A stretch of 64,000 nt of DNA from Thermostichus lividus PCC 6715 (GTDB lineage Bacteria > Cyanobacteriota > Cyanobacteriia > Thermosynechococcales > Thermosynechococcaceae), in NCBI RefSeq assembly GCF_002754935.1, contig NZ_CP018092.1, positions 1,550,001 through 1,614,000 of the forward strand, read 5' to 3'. The notes below the pieces were generated by a model, which had not been told where the DNA came from, made no database searches, and was given only the letters and a program-made list of their open reading frames with translations. This document shows positions 29,591 to 39,959 of this stretch, piece after piece; positions within the stretch are counted from its first letter, which is position 1; each line of letters begins with the position of its first letter. Position numbers and translations under genes: made by a program.

Positions 29591-30556
29591 CTAACCTCCG
29601 ATCTGATACATGGCATGGTGAACTTCAGCAGCCCGAATCGCCGGTTTCATGCCAAGAACTTGTTGATAGGCCTCTTGTCGTGCCTGAGCATCCAGCCCTC
29701 GCAGAGCGACCCCCGCTTCTTTGAATAAACATGCCCGCAGAACCCCATCCGCCGAGAGTCGCCAGCGTGAACAGTGATGACAAAAAGGCTGCGACTCTGA
29801 GGCAATGAACCCAATCTGGGCACCACAGGCGGTGACAAAGTTAAAGGACGTGGCATCTTGGGGACGGGGCACAGGTTGCAGATCGTAGTGACCTTGGAGT
29901 TGGCGAATCATCGCTGCCGCACTGATAAATTGACTATGGGGTAGATGACAGGCATAACCAATGCGCATTAGCTCCAAAAACCGTACCTCAATCCCTAGGG
30001 ATTTTGCGTATTCCACCATCGAAACTAGCTCGTGATCGTTGACCCCCTGCATCACCACCATGTTGAGCTTGACCTGAAACCCTTCGTTCACCGCACGGGC
30101 GATCGCCCCTTTCACCACCTCCAACTGTTGTCCATGGGTAATGGTTGCAAAGGTGTGCGAATCAAGGCTATCTAAACTGATGTTCAGCCGCCGTACTCCA
30201 TACTCTGCCAACACACCTAAATAACTAGATAAACGCAGGCCATTGGTGGTCAAGCTCAAGTCTGGCACCCCCACCGCTGCTAACGCCGCGAGAATTTCAG
30301 GAAATTCTGAACGCAGCAGTGGCTCTCCCCCCGTCAGCCGCACCGCCTCCACCCCTAGGGCAACCAGTTCTGCCACAATGGTCGCGTATTCCGCCACCGT
30401 CAGGTAATGCTGTGGCGGCATAAAGGTTGCGTCTGTTGGCATACAGTACGTACAGCGCAAATTGCAGCGATCGGTAATCGAGAGACGGAGCTTGCGAATG
30501 CGCCGCTGGTGAGTATCTACAAGGTGTTGGCTTGGGGGACTGGCAACCATAACCAT
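29591..30556 (-). CDS. moaA: GTP 3',8-cyclase (molybdenum cofactor synthesis)
   Basis: Radical SAM enzyme for the first step of molybdopterin synthesis. The cluster motif CNLRCTYC (Cys31, 35, 38), TGGEPLLR, and the C-terminal second Fe-S cluster CHHCSRWRLSADGVLRAC are present, and the protein ends in Gly-Gly as MoaA does. The start is chosen at ATG 30556 (321 residues), with ATG 30550 also possible behind AGGAT; the frame stays open to 30700, but that part is IS right-end DNA. Nitrate reductase is the usual client. IS relics lie on both sides, so the native promoter may have been replaced. Confidence 0.93.
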   Translation of the reverse strand: MVMVASPPSQHLVDTHQRRIRKLRLSITDRCNLRCTYCMPTDATFMPPQHYLTVAEYATIVAELVALGVEAVRLTGGEPLLRSEFPEILAALAAVGVPDLSLTTNGLRLSSYLGVLAEYGVRRLNISLDSLDSHTFATITHGQQLEVVKGAIARAVNEGFQVKLNMVVMQGVNDHELVSMVEYAKSLGIEVRFLELMRIGYACHLPHSQFISAAAMIRQLQGHYDLQPVPRPQDATSFNFVTACGAQIGFIASESQPFCHHCSRWRLSADGVLRACLFKEAGVALRGLDAQARQEAYQQVLGMKPAIRAAEVHHAMYQIGG

Positions 30557-30561
30557 CCTGC

Positions 30562-30612
30562 GTGACATCCTCCCGACACTACCCCTACGGGTACAGGGCG
30601 GGACGTATTGCT
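30562..30612 (-). repeat. right-end relic of an IS605/TnpB element upstream of moaA
   Basis: Read on the minus strand this contains CGTCCCGCCCTGTACCCGTA, GGGGTAGTGTCGGG and AGGATGTCAC. It folds into a hairpin with TACCC/GGGTA inside a CCCG/CGGG stem. This resembles the right end that follows tnpB in many cyanobacterial IS605-type elements (from memory of the family). No tnpB is attached; tRNA-Asp lies 60 bases away. The relic ends within six bases of the chosen moaA start and supplies a GGGAGG that could serve as a ribosome site for an upstream ATG at 30568. Confidence 0.55.
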
Positions 30613-30673
30613 TCCCGAACCCCTCATTAGTTAAACCCAAGGGCAGGTTCCATTCACCTACTCTTGAGAGCAA

Positions 30674-30747
30674 CGGGACTGACGGGGCTCGAACCCGCAA
30701 CTTCCGCCGTGACAGGGCGGTGCTCTAACCGATTGAACTACAGTCCC
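30674..30747 (-). tRNA. tRNA-Asp (GTC)
   Basis: A 74-base cloverleaf. The acceptor arms GGGACTG and CAGTCCC pair fully, the anticodon loop CTGTCAC carries GTC, the T arm holds GGTTCGAGCC, and the discriminator is G, as expected for aspartate. CCA is not encoded. Confidence 0.97.
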
Positions 30748-30779
30748 AATTTTTGAGCGATCTTTAACCTAGCAAAACC

Positions 30780-32045
30780 CTACAGCGCTGTCAATACACC
30801 ATTGCGGTGAACCCCTAGCACAACCGCAATGAGATAGAGGGAGCCACACACAACCGCATGGGGAGGAGATGCCGCTAACGCCTCTAGTATGCTGCCAAAA
30901 CACCGACACTCTGCCACCTCAGGACAGCATTGGCGTGCCAGCGCAGCTAAGGTATCGAGGTCGGCGCTCTGGTGCGCAGGCACAGGCACCAGCCAGAGGC
31001 GATCGCCCCGTCGCAGAAGTTGCTGGAGAATCCCGGCGTGATCTTTGTTGGCCAGCATCCCCACCACCCAAGTCACTGTCGGCCACCCCAGTTGATCCAC
31101 GTACTGCCGCAGATAGGCGGCTGCTGGCGCGTTGTGGGCACCGTCAATCAAAAGGCCTTGCCCCTGCCAAGATAACCATTGCAGTCGCCCTGGCCAGCGG
31201 GTTTGCCCCATCCCCATTTCAATAGCCTCAGGCGCAATGGACCAACCCTGCTGTTGGAGTTCTTGCACCGTGGCGATCGCCAACGCTGAATTCACCAGTT
31301 GCATCTCCCCAGCAAGGGGCAATGGATAGTCAATCCCCCGCCAGGTTGCCCACCCGGGGCGCGCCGACCACTGAGCCGGCTCAGGCCACACCGCAGGGCA
31401 CTGTAGCTGCTCGAGGCGAGTTTGGATAACCGCTTGCGCTTCTGGTGGCACTGGTCCAATGATTGCGGGTCGGTGGGATTTGAGAATCCCCGCCTTTTCA
31501 CCGGCGATCGCCCCGAGGGTATTGCCGAGGCGCTGCCAATGATCCCAGCCAATGGAGGTAATCACACTCACCAAGGGGGGTGGGCAGACGTTGGTGGCAT
31601 CGAGCCGTCCCCCCAGCCCCACTTCGATAACCGCAATGTCCACCCGCTGCTCAGCAAAATACAGCCATGCTGCAGCAGTGACCAATTCAAACTGGCTGGG
31701 CTGGTAGGTCAGTTGGGGTAGCACCCCCTCGATCCGGCGAATCAGCGCTAAGAAATCGTCCACGGCAATTGCCGTACCATCAACGCAAATGCGCTCACAC
31801 CAACTCAACAGGTGCGGCGAGGTGTAGCGACCAGTGCGATAGCCCGCCGCCCGCAGGACACTGTCAAGGTAGGCGCAGACTGAGCCTTTACCATTGGTGC
31901 CTGCCACATGGATCAAAGGAACCCGCTCCTGCGGTGCTCCGAGGGCACTTAAGAGTTCTTGGATAGGCTCTAGCCCCAAACGCACCCCAAAACGACTGTA
32001 GGGTGCGAGGGCTGATGTAATGGCATCTGTTGACGTTAAAGGCAC
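30780..32045 (-). CDS. folC: bifunctional folylpolyglutamate/dihydrofolate synthase
   Basis: Mur-ligase-family enzyme that adds glutamate to folates and forms dihydrofolate from dihydropteroate. Visible are the ATP P-loop HVAGTNGKGSVCAYL at about residues 46-60, RYTSPHLLSWCERI, the metal-site EVGLGGRLDATN, and DGAHNAPAA in the C-terminal domain. The 421-residue length is normal. The gene lies between tRNA-Asp and the MORN protein gene, all on the same strand. Confidence 0.95.
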   Translation of the reverse strand: MPLTSTDAITSALAPYSRFGVRLGLEPIQELLSALGAPQERVPLIHVAGTNGKGSVCAYLDSVLRAAGYRTGRYTSPHLLSWCERICVDGTAIAVDDFLALIRRIEGVLPQLTYQPSQFELVTAAAWLYFAEQRVDIAVIEVGLGGRLDATNVCPPPLVSVITSIGWDHWQRLGNTLGAIAGEKAGILKSHRPAIIGPVPPEAQAVIQTRLEQLQCPAVWPEPAQWSARPGWATWRGIDYPLPLAGEMQLVNSALAIATVQELQQQGWSIAPEAIEMGMGQTRWPGRLQWLSWQGQGLLIDGAHNAPAAAYLRQYVDQLGWPTVTWVVGMLANKDHAGILQQLLRRGDRLWLVPVPAHQSADLDTLAALARQCCPEVAECRCFGSILEALAASPPHAVVCGSLYLIAVVLGVHRNGVLTAL

Positions 32046-32072
32046 AGAATGAGAGCATCCCCCAAACGAATG

Positions 32073-32831
32073 TTAGCGGGGTTCGCGGCGACCGTTCCGC
32101 CATGTTGCTACCAAGCGGGAGCCGTCGGGCAGTGTAAACACCCCTTGCCCATCGAACAGGCCATTGCGAAAATTCCCCGTATAGCTGGTGCCATCCCCAA
32201 AGGATAGCGTCCCCATTCCATGGTACTGACCCGCTTCAAATTTGCCTTCGTAGCGGGTACCATCGGCAAAAGTTAAAACGCCATTGCCATGAAACTGGCC
32301 ATTTTGGAAGTTGCCTTCGTACCGTTGACCATTGGCCAGCTCTAAAATCCCTTTGCCATTGAAGACCCCATCCACAAACCCGCCTTCGTAGCGACCCCCA
32401 TCCGCATAGGTCAGCACTCCTTGGCCATGGTAACGACCATTGCGAAACTCCCCCTCGTAGCGGTTGCCGTTAGCCATCGAGAGAATCCCTTGACCGTTAA
32501 AACGACCATTCAGGAGTTCTCCTTGGTAAGTGCTGCCATCGGGAAGGGTCATTGTCACATCCCCCGTAACCCGCTGACCTTCATAAACAGCAATTTGCGC
32601 CATCGCTGGGAGCAAAGGAAGCGTTAACACCCCCAACCCCAGCAGGGCAAGAACAAGGCTGTTGGGGGCGATCGCCCGAGGGCGGACGAGGGCAAGGCTA
32701 GGGCAACGCAAATTAGTCAGCACTGGATACTCCGAACACTTGCGGGCAATTGCAACTTTCTTAACTGGCACATGCAGCAACCTATGCAGAATTTGGGCAG
32801 TGATTCCGGTATTTTGTAATTGCTGATACAT
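32073..32831 (-). CDS. exported MORN-repeat protein
   Basis: From the ATG at 32831, preceded by GGGGAG, this is a 252-residue protein. A long basic N-terminus leads to a hydrophobic stretch and signal-type cleavage region LPLLPAMAQ (about residues 71-79), then six to seven MORN repeats of 23 residues, each with a Y-x-G-x-(F/L) and a G-x-G pair. The long leader before the hydrophobic stretch is odd; a TTG at 32711 would give a conventional signal peptide but lacks a ribosome site. MORN domains bind membranes or act as scaffolds; the role here is unknown. The gene is divergent from amt. Confidence 0.8.
   Translation of the reverse strand: MYQQLQNTGITAQILHRLLHVPVKKVAIARKCSEYPVLTNLRCPSLALVRPRAIAPNSLVLALLGLGVLTLPLLPAMAQIAVYEGQRVTGDVTMTLPDGSTYQGELLNGRFNGQGILSMANGNRYEGEFRNGRYHGQGVLTYADGGRYEGGFVDGVFNGKGILELANGQRYEGNFQNGQFHGNGVLTFADGTRYEGKFEAGQYHGMGTLSFGDGTSYTGNFRNGLFDGQGVFTLPDGSRLVATWRNGRREPR
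32095..32545 (-). repeat. tandem 69-base units encoding MORN repeats
   Basis: Six to seven imperfect repeats of 69 bases within the MORN protein gene, each encoding one 23-residue unit. Recurrent elements on the plus strand are CCTTCGTA and CCATT(G/C)CGAAA-like segments. They could recombine to change repeat number. Confidence 0.7.
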
Positions 32832-32973
32832 TTGGCCGCGCTCCCCTTCAGGGATGATCAAGCAAGGAATTGCCTATATTGCTAGTTTGCGGCTCAACCC
32901 TTGGTATCCCTTAAGAGTTGAGGCTGGTGGGGGTATCTGTAAATTGTCTTCGCGTGACTGGAAAACTAAACCT

Positions 32974-34485
32974 ATGAAGCTGCGCTCTGTGTCCCGTCGT
33001 TGGTTGCGTTTGAACCATCCCTTGAGTTGTTTGCTGTACCTACCCCTGCGCCGTACCCTGCTGGTGTTTGCTGGGATGATTGGGGTGCTCTCGGCAACGG
33101 CTGCCCTTGGCCAAGATACTGCCGCCTCGAGCGATATTCCCGAAGCCGTGGCGGTGGTGCTCAATACGCTCTGGGTTCTTTTTGCAGGGGTGTTGGTATT
33201 CTTCATGAACGCGGGCTTCGGTATGCTGGAGACCGGCTTTTGTCGAGCTAAGAACGCAGTCAACCTCCTCTCAAAAAATCTCATCGTCTTTGCCCTCTCC
33301 AGCATTTCCTTTTGGTCCATTGGGTTTGCCCTCATGTTTGGGGATGGCAACGCCTTCATGGGTTTGAGTGGTTTCTTTTTGCTAGGCTCCGATAACAGCC
33401 CCGCCACGGAAAACTACAGCGGAGTTTACGACGCTCTGAGTTGGGCAGCAGTCCCCTTGTACGCCAAGTTCTTTTTCCAACTGGTGTTTGCCGGTACAGC
33501 CGCCACCATCGTCTCAGGGGCAGTTGCTGAGCGCATTAAGTTCTATGCTTTTTTTGTCTTTAGCTTGTTGTTGGTGGGGATCTCCTACCCAATTACCGGT
33601 CACTGGATTTGGGGTGGGGGTTGGTTGCAGAAGATGGGAATGTGGGACTTTGCGGGTTCAACGGTGGTTCACTCCGTCGGTGGTTGGGCGGCCTTGATGG
33701 GGGCAGCACTGCTTGGGCCGCGCTTAGGCCGCTATATGGAAGACGGCTCAGTGGCGGCGATCCCTGGCCATAATTTTGCCATTGCTACCCTTGGTTGCTT
33801 AATTTTGTGGTTAGGGTGGTTTGGCTTTAACCCGGGCTCGACCATGACCGCAGATCCACTGGCGATCGCCCACATTACGGTCGCAACCAATATGGCCGCC
33901 GCCTTTGGTGGGGTTACGGCAACGGTAGTCTCCACCTTGTACTTTGGTAAGCCGGATCTCTCAATGATCATTAACGGCATTCTGGCAGGCTTAGTCGCCA
34001 TTACTGCCCCCTGTGCCTTTGTTACCCTTGAGAGTGCCATTCTCATCGGGATCATCGCGGGTATCATCATTGTGTTTTCAGTGGTTATTGTGGATCGTCT
34101 CAAAATCGATGATCCGGTCGGTGCCATTTCCGTCCATTTGGTCAATGGTATTTGGGGCACCTTGGCGGTGGGTCTATTTGCCGATGGCCCAGGGAAGCTC
34201 TACGAAGACGGTCCCCTTAAGGGGTTACTGTGGAGCGGGGATGTGACCCAACTGTGGCATCAGTTAGTGGGAGTGCTAGCAGTAGGGGGCTTTACAGTAC
34301 TCTTTAGTACGGCAGCTTGGCTATTACTGAAGGTAACGATGGGGATTCGCGTGTCTCCAGAGGAAGAAATCGAGGGGTTGGATATTGGCGAGCACGGGAT
34401 GGAAGCCTACGCCGGGTTCCTATTCCGCGAAGAGGTCAAGGGCTTTGTGGATCTGCTGAAACGGATGTCTGGGAGTGGCCGCTAG
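32974..34485 (+). CDS. amt: ammonium transporter
   Basis: Amt/MEP/Rh-family channel for ammonium uptake. From the ATG at 32974 the 503-residue product has an N-terminal signal-like helix (about residues 25-45), then 11 membrane helices. Family motifs include [26 protein letters not shown], the signature segment around [14 protein letters not shown], and [12 protein letters not shown]. The frame is open to 32854, but those 40 residues are not Amt-like and overlap the divergent MORN gene's leader. The longer C-terminus is cytoplasmic. NtcA or GlnB control is likely from the family; I did not find a clean GTA-N8-TAC site. Confidence 0.95.
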   Translation: MKLRSVSRRWLRLNHPLSCLLYLPLRRTLLVFAGMIGVLSATAALGQDTAASSDIPEAVAVVLNTLWVLFAGVLVFFMNAGFGMLETGFCRAKNAVNLLSKNLIVFALSSISFWSIGFALMFGDGNAFMGLSGFFLLGSDNSPATENYSGVYDALSWAAVPLYAKFFFQLVFAGTAATIVSGAVAERIKFYAFFVFSLLLVGISYPITGHWIWGGGWLQKMGMWDFAGSTVVHSVGGWAALMGAALLGPRLGRYMEDGSVAAIPGHNFAIATLGCLILWLGWFGFNPGSTMTADPLAIAHITVATNMAAAFGGVTATVVSTLYFGKPDLSMIINGILAGLVAITAPCAFVTLESAILIGIIAGIIIVFSVVIVDRLKIDDPVGAISVHLVNGIWGTLAVGLFADGPGKLYEDGPLKGLLWSGDVTQLWHQLVGVLAVGGFTVLFSTAAWLLLKVTMGIRVSPEEEIEGLDIGEHGMEAYAGFLFREEVKGFVDLLKRMSGSGR

Positions 34486-35290
34486 GTTCCGCACTGTTGG
34501 GTTATCACTGCTGTTGGGGCTAGGCGCCGTGCTGCTGCTGAGTCCCTTAATCGTTGTGGTGTGTACCTCCGGCTGGCCTGCGGGTGCACTTCCTAGCCAA
34601 CTGCTGCCGCCTCAGGGGTGGACATGGCAGAGCTACCAAAGCGCTTGGGCGCAGGGGCATTTTATCCGTGCCTTTGCTAACTCTACCCTAGTGGCATTGG
34701 CGGTAACGGCCTGCCAGCTATTTACGTCCGCGTTGGCGGGCTACGCCTTAGCGCGCTTACAGTTTCGCGGCCAGCAGTTGATTCTGGTGCTGATGCTGGC
34801 AACGCTGGTTATTCCCTTTCAACTGCTGGTGATCCCAATCTTTTTGATCTTGAAGGCAGGCCATCTGATTAATACCTACGGCGCGTTAATTCTACCAACG
34901 GCTGCCAATGGCTTCGGGGTCTTTCTGATGCGGCAATTCTTCTTGACCTTGCCCGTGGCACTTGAGGAAGCAGCGTTCTTGGATGGCGCTAGCCGCTGGC
35001 AGGTGCTGTGGCATATTTTGCTGCCCCTGAGTCGGCCTGCCCTCGTCACGCTATTTATCTTTACTTTCATTGGCGAGTGGAATGACCTGTTTAAGCCCTT
35101 GGTGTTTACGACGAAACCGGAACTGGTGACGGTGCAGCTTGCCTTGGCGAACTTTCAGGAACAGTTTACAAATGACTGGCCGCTGATGATGGCCGCAGCC
35201 GTGATTGCTACGGTGCCGGTGATTGTGTTGTTTGCCCTTGGCCAGCGACAGTTGATTCGCGGCATTGCCACGACTGGCCTGAAGTCCTAG
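34475..35290 (+). CDS. ABC sugar-type transporter permease, orphan
   Basis: A 271-residue inner-membrane permease of the MalG/UgpE class. Six helices are seen, and the EAA loop that contacts the ATPase reads [20 protein letters not shown] at about residues 168-187. The GTG start at 34475 overlaps the amt stop by 11 bases, suggesting coupled translation. No partner permease, ATPase or binding protein is in the window, so the substrate is unknown; glycerol-3-phosphate- or trehalose-type sugars are common for the family. It is followed by the groESL promoter. Confidence 0.88.
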   Translation: MAARFRTVGLSLLLGLGAVLLLSPLIVVVCTSGWPAGALPSQLLPPQGWTWQSYQSAWAQGHFIRAFANSTLVALAVTACQLFTSALAGYALARLQFRGQQLILVLMLATLVIPFQLLVIPIFLILKAGHLINTYGALILPTAANGFGVFLMRQFFLTLPVALEEAAFLDGASRWQVLWHILLPLSRPALVTLFIFTFIGEWNDLFKPLVFTTKPELVTVQLALANFQEQFTNDWPLMMAAAVIATVPVIVLFALGQRQLIRGIATTGLKS

Positions 35291-35351
35291 GGTGCCGTTC
35301 GGAAAACCGTACTGCAACCCGAGTTGCGATCGCCAACACCCTCTCGCTACA

Positions 35352-35378
35352 TTAGCACTCGGAGGTAGAGAGTGCTAA
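35352..35378 (+). promoter_or_regulatory. CIRCE operator of groESL
   Basis: TTAGCACTC (35352-35360), nine bases, then GAGTGCTAA (35370-35378): a perfect CIRCE inverted repeat, the binding site of the heat-shock repressor HrcA. Just upstream, TTGCGA (35324-35329) and TACATT (35348-35353) with an 18-base gap form a plausible vegetative promoter whose start would fall inside the operator. Confidence 0.95.
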
Positions 35379-35473
35379 CACCAACGTCTCGACTCCTTGA
35401 CTGCTGCGCGATCGGACAGAGCCGTGCAGCATGACGTTTACCCTTACTCTTACGATTGGGAGATCAGTACGCT

Positions 35474-35785
35474 ATGGCAGCCGTATCTCTAAGTGTTTCA
35501 ACTGTAAAGCCTTTGGGCGATCGCATTTTTGTCAAAGTCAGCGAAAGTGAAGAACGCACGGCTGGGGGCATCTTGCTGCCCGACAACGCCCGCGAAAAAC
35601 CCCAAGTGGGTGAAGTCACCGCCGTTGGCCCTGGCAAACTAAACGACGACGGCAAACGCCAGCCAATGGATGTGAAAGTGGGCGACAAAGTGCTGTACTC
35701 CAAGTATGCCGGTACCGAAGTCAAGCTAGCCGGTGAAGACTACGTTCTGCTTTCGGAAAAAGACATTCTGGCAGTGGTTGCCTAA
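35474..35785 (+). CDS. groES: co-chaperonin GroES
   Basis: Ten-kDa lid of the GroEL chamber. The ATG at 35474 gives a 103-residue protein with [18 protein letters not shown] at the start, the mobile loop [20 protein letters not shown], and the C-terminal [15 protein letters not shown]. An in-frame extension to 35456 adds six residues ahead of the normal start. A CIRCE operator lies about 95 bases upstream. groEL follows after 54 bases. Confidence 0.97.
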   Translation: MAAVSLSVSTVKPLGDRIFVKVSESEERTAGGILLPDNAREKPQVGEVTAVGPGKLNDDGKRQPMDVKVGDKVLYSKYAGTEVKLAGEDYVLLSEKDILAVVA

Positions 35786-35830
35786 TCACTTGCCTTGCAA
35801 CATCTCATTACTGTTGAACAACTGAGGTAG

Positions 35831-37477
<1,647 letters not shown>

Positions 37478-37573
37478 TTTCTTAACGAACTAGCATCACC
37501 CATGATTCATTGCCAGTGGCAACGTAACCTGTTCCAAAGTTAGACAACTCACAACGGAATCAGGAATTAGGTA

Positions 37574-37600
37574 AAGCGGGGAGTGACTCTCCGCTTTTTT
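37574..37600 (+). terminator. intrinsic terminator of groESL
   Basis: AAGCGG-G-GAG pairs with CTC-T-CCGCTT around a TGA loop, followed by six T. It is about 95 bases after the groEL stop and just before the IS605 element. Confidence 0.85.
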
Positions 37601-37620
37601 ATTGGGCTAAAAGGGAGCAT

Positions 37621-37760
37621 TGACACTCCCACCGACTAACGTCGGGGGATTCTTACGTAGTCCACAAACGAACTCGTAAAGGCGTGAGCAAACCGCCCCT
37701 ACACAGTTCCTTGAGGCAAAGCCCCAAAGTTCTGCTTACTTTTCTGAGTAGGTTAGCTGA
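37621..37760 (-). ncRNA. candidate omega/reRNA of TnpB
   Basis: By analogy with studied TnpB systems, an RNA should overlap the 3' end of tnpB and run to the element's right end, with the guide reading on into host DNA beyond it. On the minus strand the segment includes the terminal hairpin near 37630-37643 and ends GTGGGAGTGTCAA; the bases that would form the guide start TGCTCCCTTTTAGCCC. The extent is inferred, not seen. Confidence 0.4.
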
Positions 37761-38885
37761 GGCATTAGCGTCCGCATTGACCAGCCATCCTTTGGCTGTT
37801 TGGTACAAGCCCCGTTTCACTCGTTTCCCAGATGCCTGCCACCCGTCGGGTTTTTCACCATAATTAGGTAGCTCATCCCCATCCGAGAAACTAGCTTGGG
37901 AACTATACGCTTCATCAACCTCAATAAACTCAATACCGTAATGTTGACATAGTTCTGCTATACGCTGCTTCAACCGACCTGTGGGAATAGACACAAAGTT
38001 TTGGTTGTTGACTCTGCCTAGATTAGATTCCTGTTTCTGCCCCTTATTCCAGCCAAAGATAACTTTGCCGATAGAGTGGTCTAGGCAGTAGTTGATTACC
38101 AAACGGGCGGCTTTGTTGATAGCATCTCGCATCCTGCGATTTCTTTTCTCAGTGATAGAATCTAATTGCCGAGACCAAAACCCTTGCGGTTTACCAGTTT
38201 TGAGCCTAGCCACTTGCTTGTTGTACCGCTGATTGAAAGATTTGACCTTGCGCCCATCAATGATAAAGCTATGTCCTAGATTGGTGACACAAGTAAGCCA
38301 GTTATTGACTCCATGATCAATTGCTAGAGCCTTTGCTGGGTCAAGGGGTTTGGGTTCAGGAGGCTTGACATATACCCACTCCAAGTAAAATGCTCCATTA
38401 CGAGATAGGATGCGCAATTCTTTAATGTCCTCCCACTGCAAATTGGTGGGAAATTGCACCCACAACGTATCTATTCCAAACCACGCCTTGACTTGGAGTC
38501 CAAGAGGTACTCTAACCTGCCCCTCGTGAATTTTTAGCCACTTTTTAGGATAGGCTACAGTAAACAATCCAGCCTTACGGTAAGCTGGCAGTCTTGGTTT
38601 TGCTCCTAGTCGGAGATTTGCCTTAAAACTACTTAGTGCCTCTGCTACTGATTTACAGGTCTGTTGCGCAGAAGAAACATACATTGCCATAAAGTGCTTG
38701 TTTTTGGTTCTTGTCATCTCTGCACAAAGGTTAGCGTAACTTACAAGTCGTTTCGTCTTGAAATAGACCTGTCTTGCATAGTACAGAGCGCAGTTATACA
38801 CCTTGTTAGACTGCTGACATAGGTACTCTAGAATAGGCATTAGCCCTTTGTCGTTGATGAAAACCTGTTGACATCCATATTCCAT
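37653..38885 (-). CDS. tnpB: TnpB RNA-guided endonuclease, variant without zinc finger
   Basis: A 410-residue IS605 OrfB protein. An N-terminal oligonucleotide-binding/REC-type region is followed by a split RuvC domain: Asp in LAIDHGVNNWLT, Glu in FIEVDEAYSS and Asp in WLVNADANASANLL supply the three catalytic acids. The usual CxxC zinc knuckle between the last two motifs is absent; instead there is SSQASFSDGDELPN and a basic GKRVKRGLYQTAKG. Known TnpB subgroups show this replacement, so nuclease activity remains plausible. In the element it nicks the donor joint under guidance by an RNA from the right end. It is divergent from tnpA. Confidence 0.93.
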   Translation of the reverse strand: MEYGCQQVFINDKGLMPILEYLCQQSNKVYNCALYYARQVYFKTKRLVSYANLCAEMTRTKNKHFMAMYVSSAQQTCKSVAEALSSFKANLRLGAKPRLPAYRKAGLFTVAYPKKWLKIHEGQVRVPLGLQVKAWFGIDTLWVQFPTNLQWEDIKELRILSRNGAFYLEWVYVKPPEPKPLDPAKALAIDHGVNNWLTCVTNLGHSFIIDGRKVKSFNQRYNKQVARLKTGKPQGFWSRQLDSITEKRNRRMRDAINKAARLVINYCLDHSIGKVIFGWNKGQKQESNLGRVNNQNFVSIPTGRLKQRIAELCQHYGIEFIEVDEAYSSQASFSDGDELPNYGEKPDGWQASGKRVKRGLYQTAKGWLVNADANASANLLRKVSRTLGLCLKELCRGGLLTPLRVRLWTT

Positions 38886-38931
38886 ATTTGTTGATAGGTG
38901 GTATGATAACTACAGTCATAGCATAGCGACA

Positions 38932-39335
38932 ATGAGAAAGGAAAGCCAAAAATATAATCATTACAATCATGGGGTGGGGTTAGCGATTGTCCATCTAGTC
39001 TTTTGTCCTAAGAGAAGGAAAAAGTTCTGGTGGGAGAAATAAGGGATAGACTGTTTGAGCTATGGCAGGCGTTATCCAGCGAAAAAGGTTGGCATATTAG
39101 GGCGCTTGAGATAGCCCCAGACCATGTTCACCTCTTTCTTGAAATCAAGCCTACTGACCCGATTCACTTAGTAGTAAAAGCATTTAAGGGTAGGGCATCC
39201 AGATACTTGCGACAGGAATTTCCTAGCCTGCGAAAACTTCCTAGCCTTTGGAGTAGGAGTTATTTCTTCTGCACTGCGGGAAATGCTAGCGCTGAGGTAA
39301 TCCAGAACTATATCAATGATCCACATCATTGGTGA
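38932..39335 (+). pseudogene. tnpA: IS200-type Y1 transposase TnpA, frameshifted
   Basis: The first frame starts at ATG 38932 and reads to GLAIVHLVFCPKRRKK, then goes off frame into a TAA at 39040. A second frame from 39030 continues with LVGEIRDRLFEL, the HUH metal motif DHVHLFLE, KGRASRYLRQEF, and the nucleophile region EVIQNYI (Tyr). One G missing after the A run at 39019-39023 explains the shift. Repaired, the protein is about 135 residues, the normal size for TnpA. The frameshift may be real inactivation or a sequencing error. Confidence 0.88.
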
Positions 39336-39478
39336 GCAACTAAAGTTGCTAGGTAGCTTTTCCTCCCCGTACTAAAGTACGGGGCTACCAAGCTATCCCT
39401 CTGTGTCGATTCCCTTTGTGCATACTCCACTCAAAATTCTGCTACCGCTGAAGCCTAGGCCACTAGCTCCGTCGGATT

Positions 39479-39949
39479 TCATTGCTGAGACGAGTTCGAT
39501 CCAGTTTCTTCGTGGGGTAAAAAAGGTAGGCTCTCCCACCATGTTTGATAATTTTTGGTCATTTCGTGCCACCAATCTGGGGGTTGGTTCAGGGCGTGTT
39601 GAAGGCGATCGCGTTCCTGTTCAAGGCGATGCAGGTTTTGCTCTAGTTGTTGATAGGTCGCTTCTAAGGTTGTCAACTGTTGGCTAAGGGCTTGGTGTTG
39701 CTGTTGCCAGTGGTCGCGATCGCGCAATAGGTTTTGGTTGTCGGTGCTTATTTGTTGCAGTTGTTGCCGCAGTTGAGCGCACTCAGCTTGGCATTGACTA
39801 AGTTCCCTTTGATAGCGATCGCGCTCTTTCTCAATGCGGGAGGGGTGTTGCGCCCACCGCAGGAGGGTGAATAGCAGTATTGCGGTTATCCCTATGCCGT
39901 AAAGGGTCAGGGCGAAGGAACCTTGATCAGAGAGCGTCGCCAGTAGCAT
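39479..39949 (-). CDS. membrane-anchored coiled-coil protein
   Basis: From ATG 39949 the 156-residue product has one N-terminal membrane helix (about residues 12-30), then a long Gln/Glu/Arg/Leu-rich coiled coil (residues 40-120) and a Trp-rich tail (DWWHEMTKNYQTWWESL). The frame is open upstream into the cysteine desulfurase gene, but that part is antisense-like and unsupported. It starts 10 bases after the stop of the desulfurase gene on the same strand. The family is unknown to me. Confidence 0.75.
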   Translation of the reverse strand: MLLATLSDQGSFALTLYGIGITAILLFTLLRWAQHPSRIEKERDRYQRELSQCQAECAQLRQQLQQISTDNQNLLRDRDHWQQQHQALSQQLTTLEATYQQLEQNLHRLEQERDRLQHALNQPPDWWHEMTKNYQTWWESLPFLPHEETGSNSSQQ

Positions 39950-39959
39950 AGGTGTGCCT

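Larger units (their letters stand above)
37617..39392. mobile_element. IS605-type element with divergent tnpA and tnpB
   Basis: About 1.78 kb. tnpB runs on the minus strand and tnpA on the plus strand, with 46 bases between their starts, as in IS605. The tnpB-side end carries CCGAC-TAAC-GTCGG (about 37630-37643). The tnpA-side end carries CCCCGTAC-TAAA-GTACGGGG (39365-39384) nested in GGTAG/CTACC, and a second palindrome AGCAACT/AGTTGCT (39335-39350). There are no inverted repeats or target duplication, consistent with single-strand (HUH) transposition. It sits directly after the groEL terminator. tnpA is frameshifted, so the element may not be autonomous. Boundaries are estimated from the hairpins to within some tens of bases. 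Confidence 0.85.

Noticed and set aside
32073-32831. CRISPR-like regular repeats
   Set aside because: The periodic 69-base pattern is explained by in-frame MORN repeats.
32854-32973. Forty-residue N-terminal extension of Amt
   Set aside because: It is not Amt-like and overlaps the divergent MORN gene leader; ATG 32974 gives the normal start.
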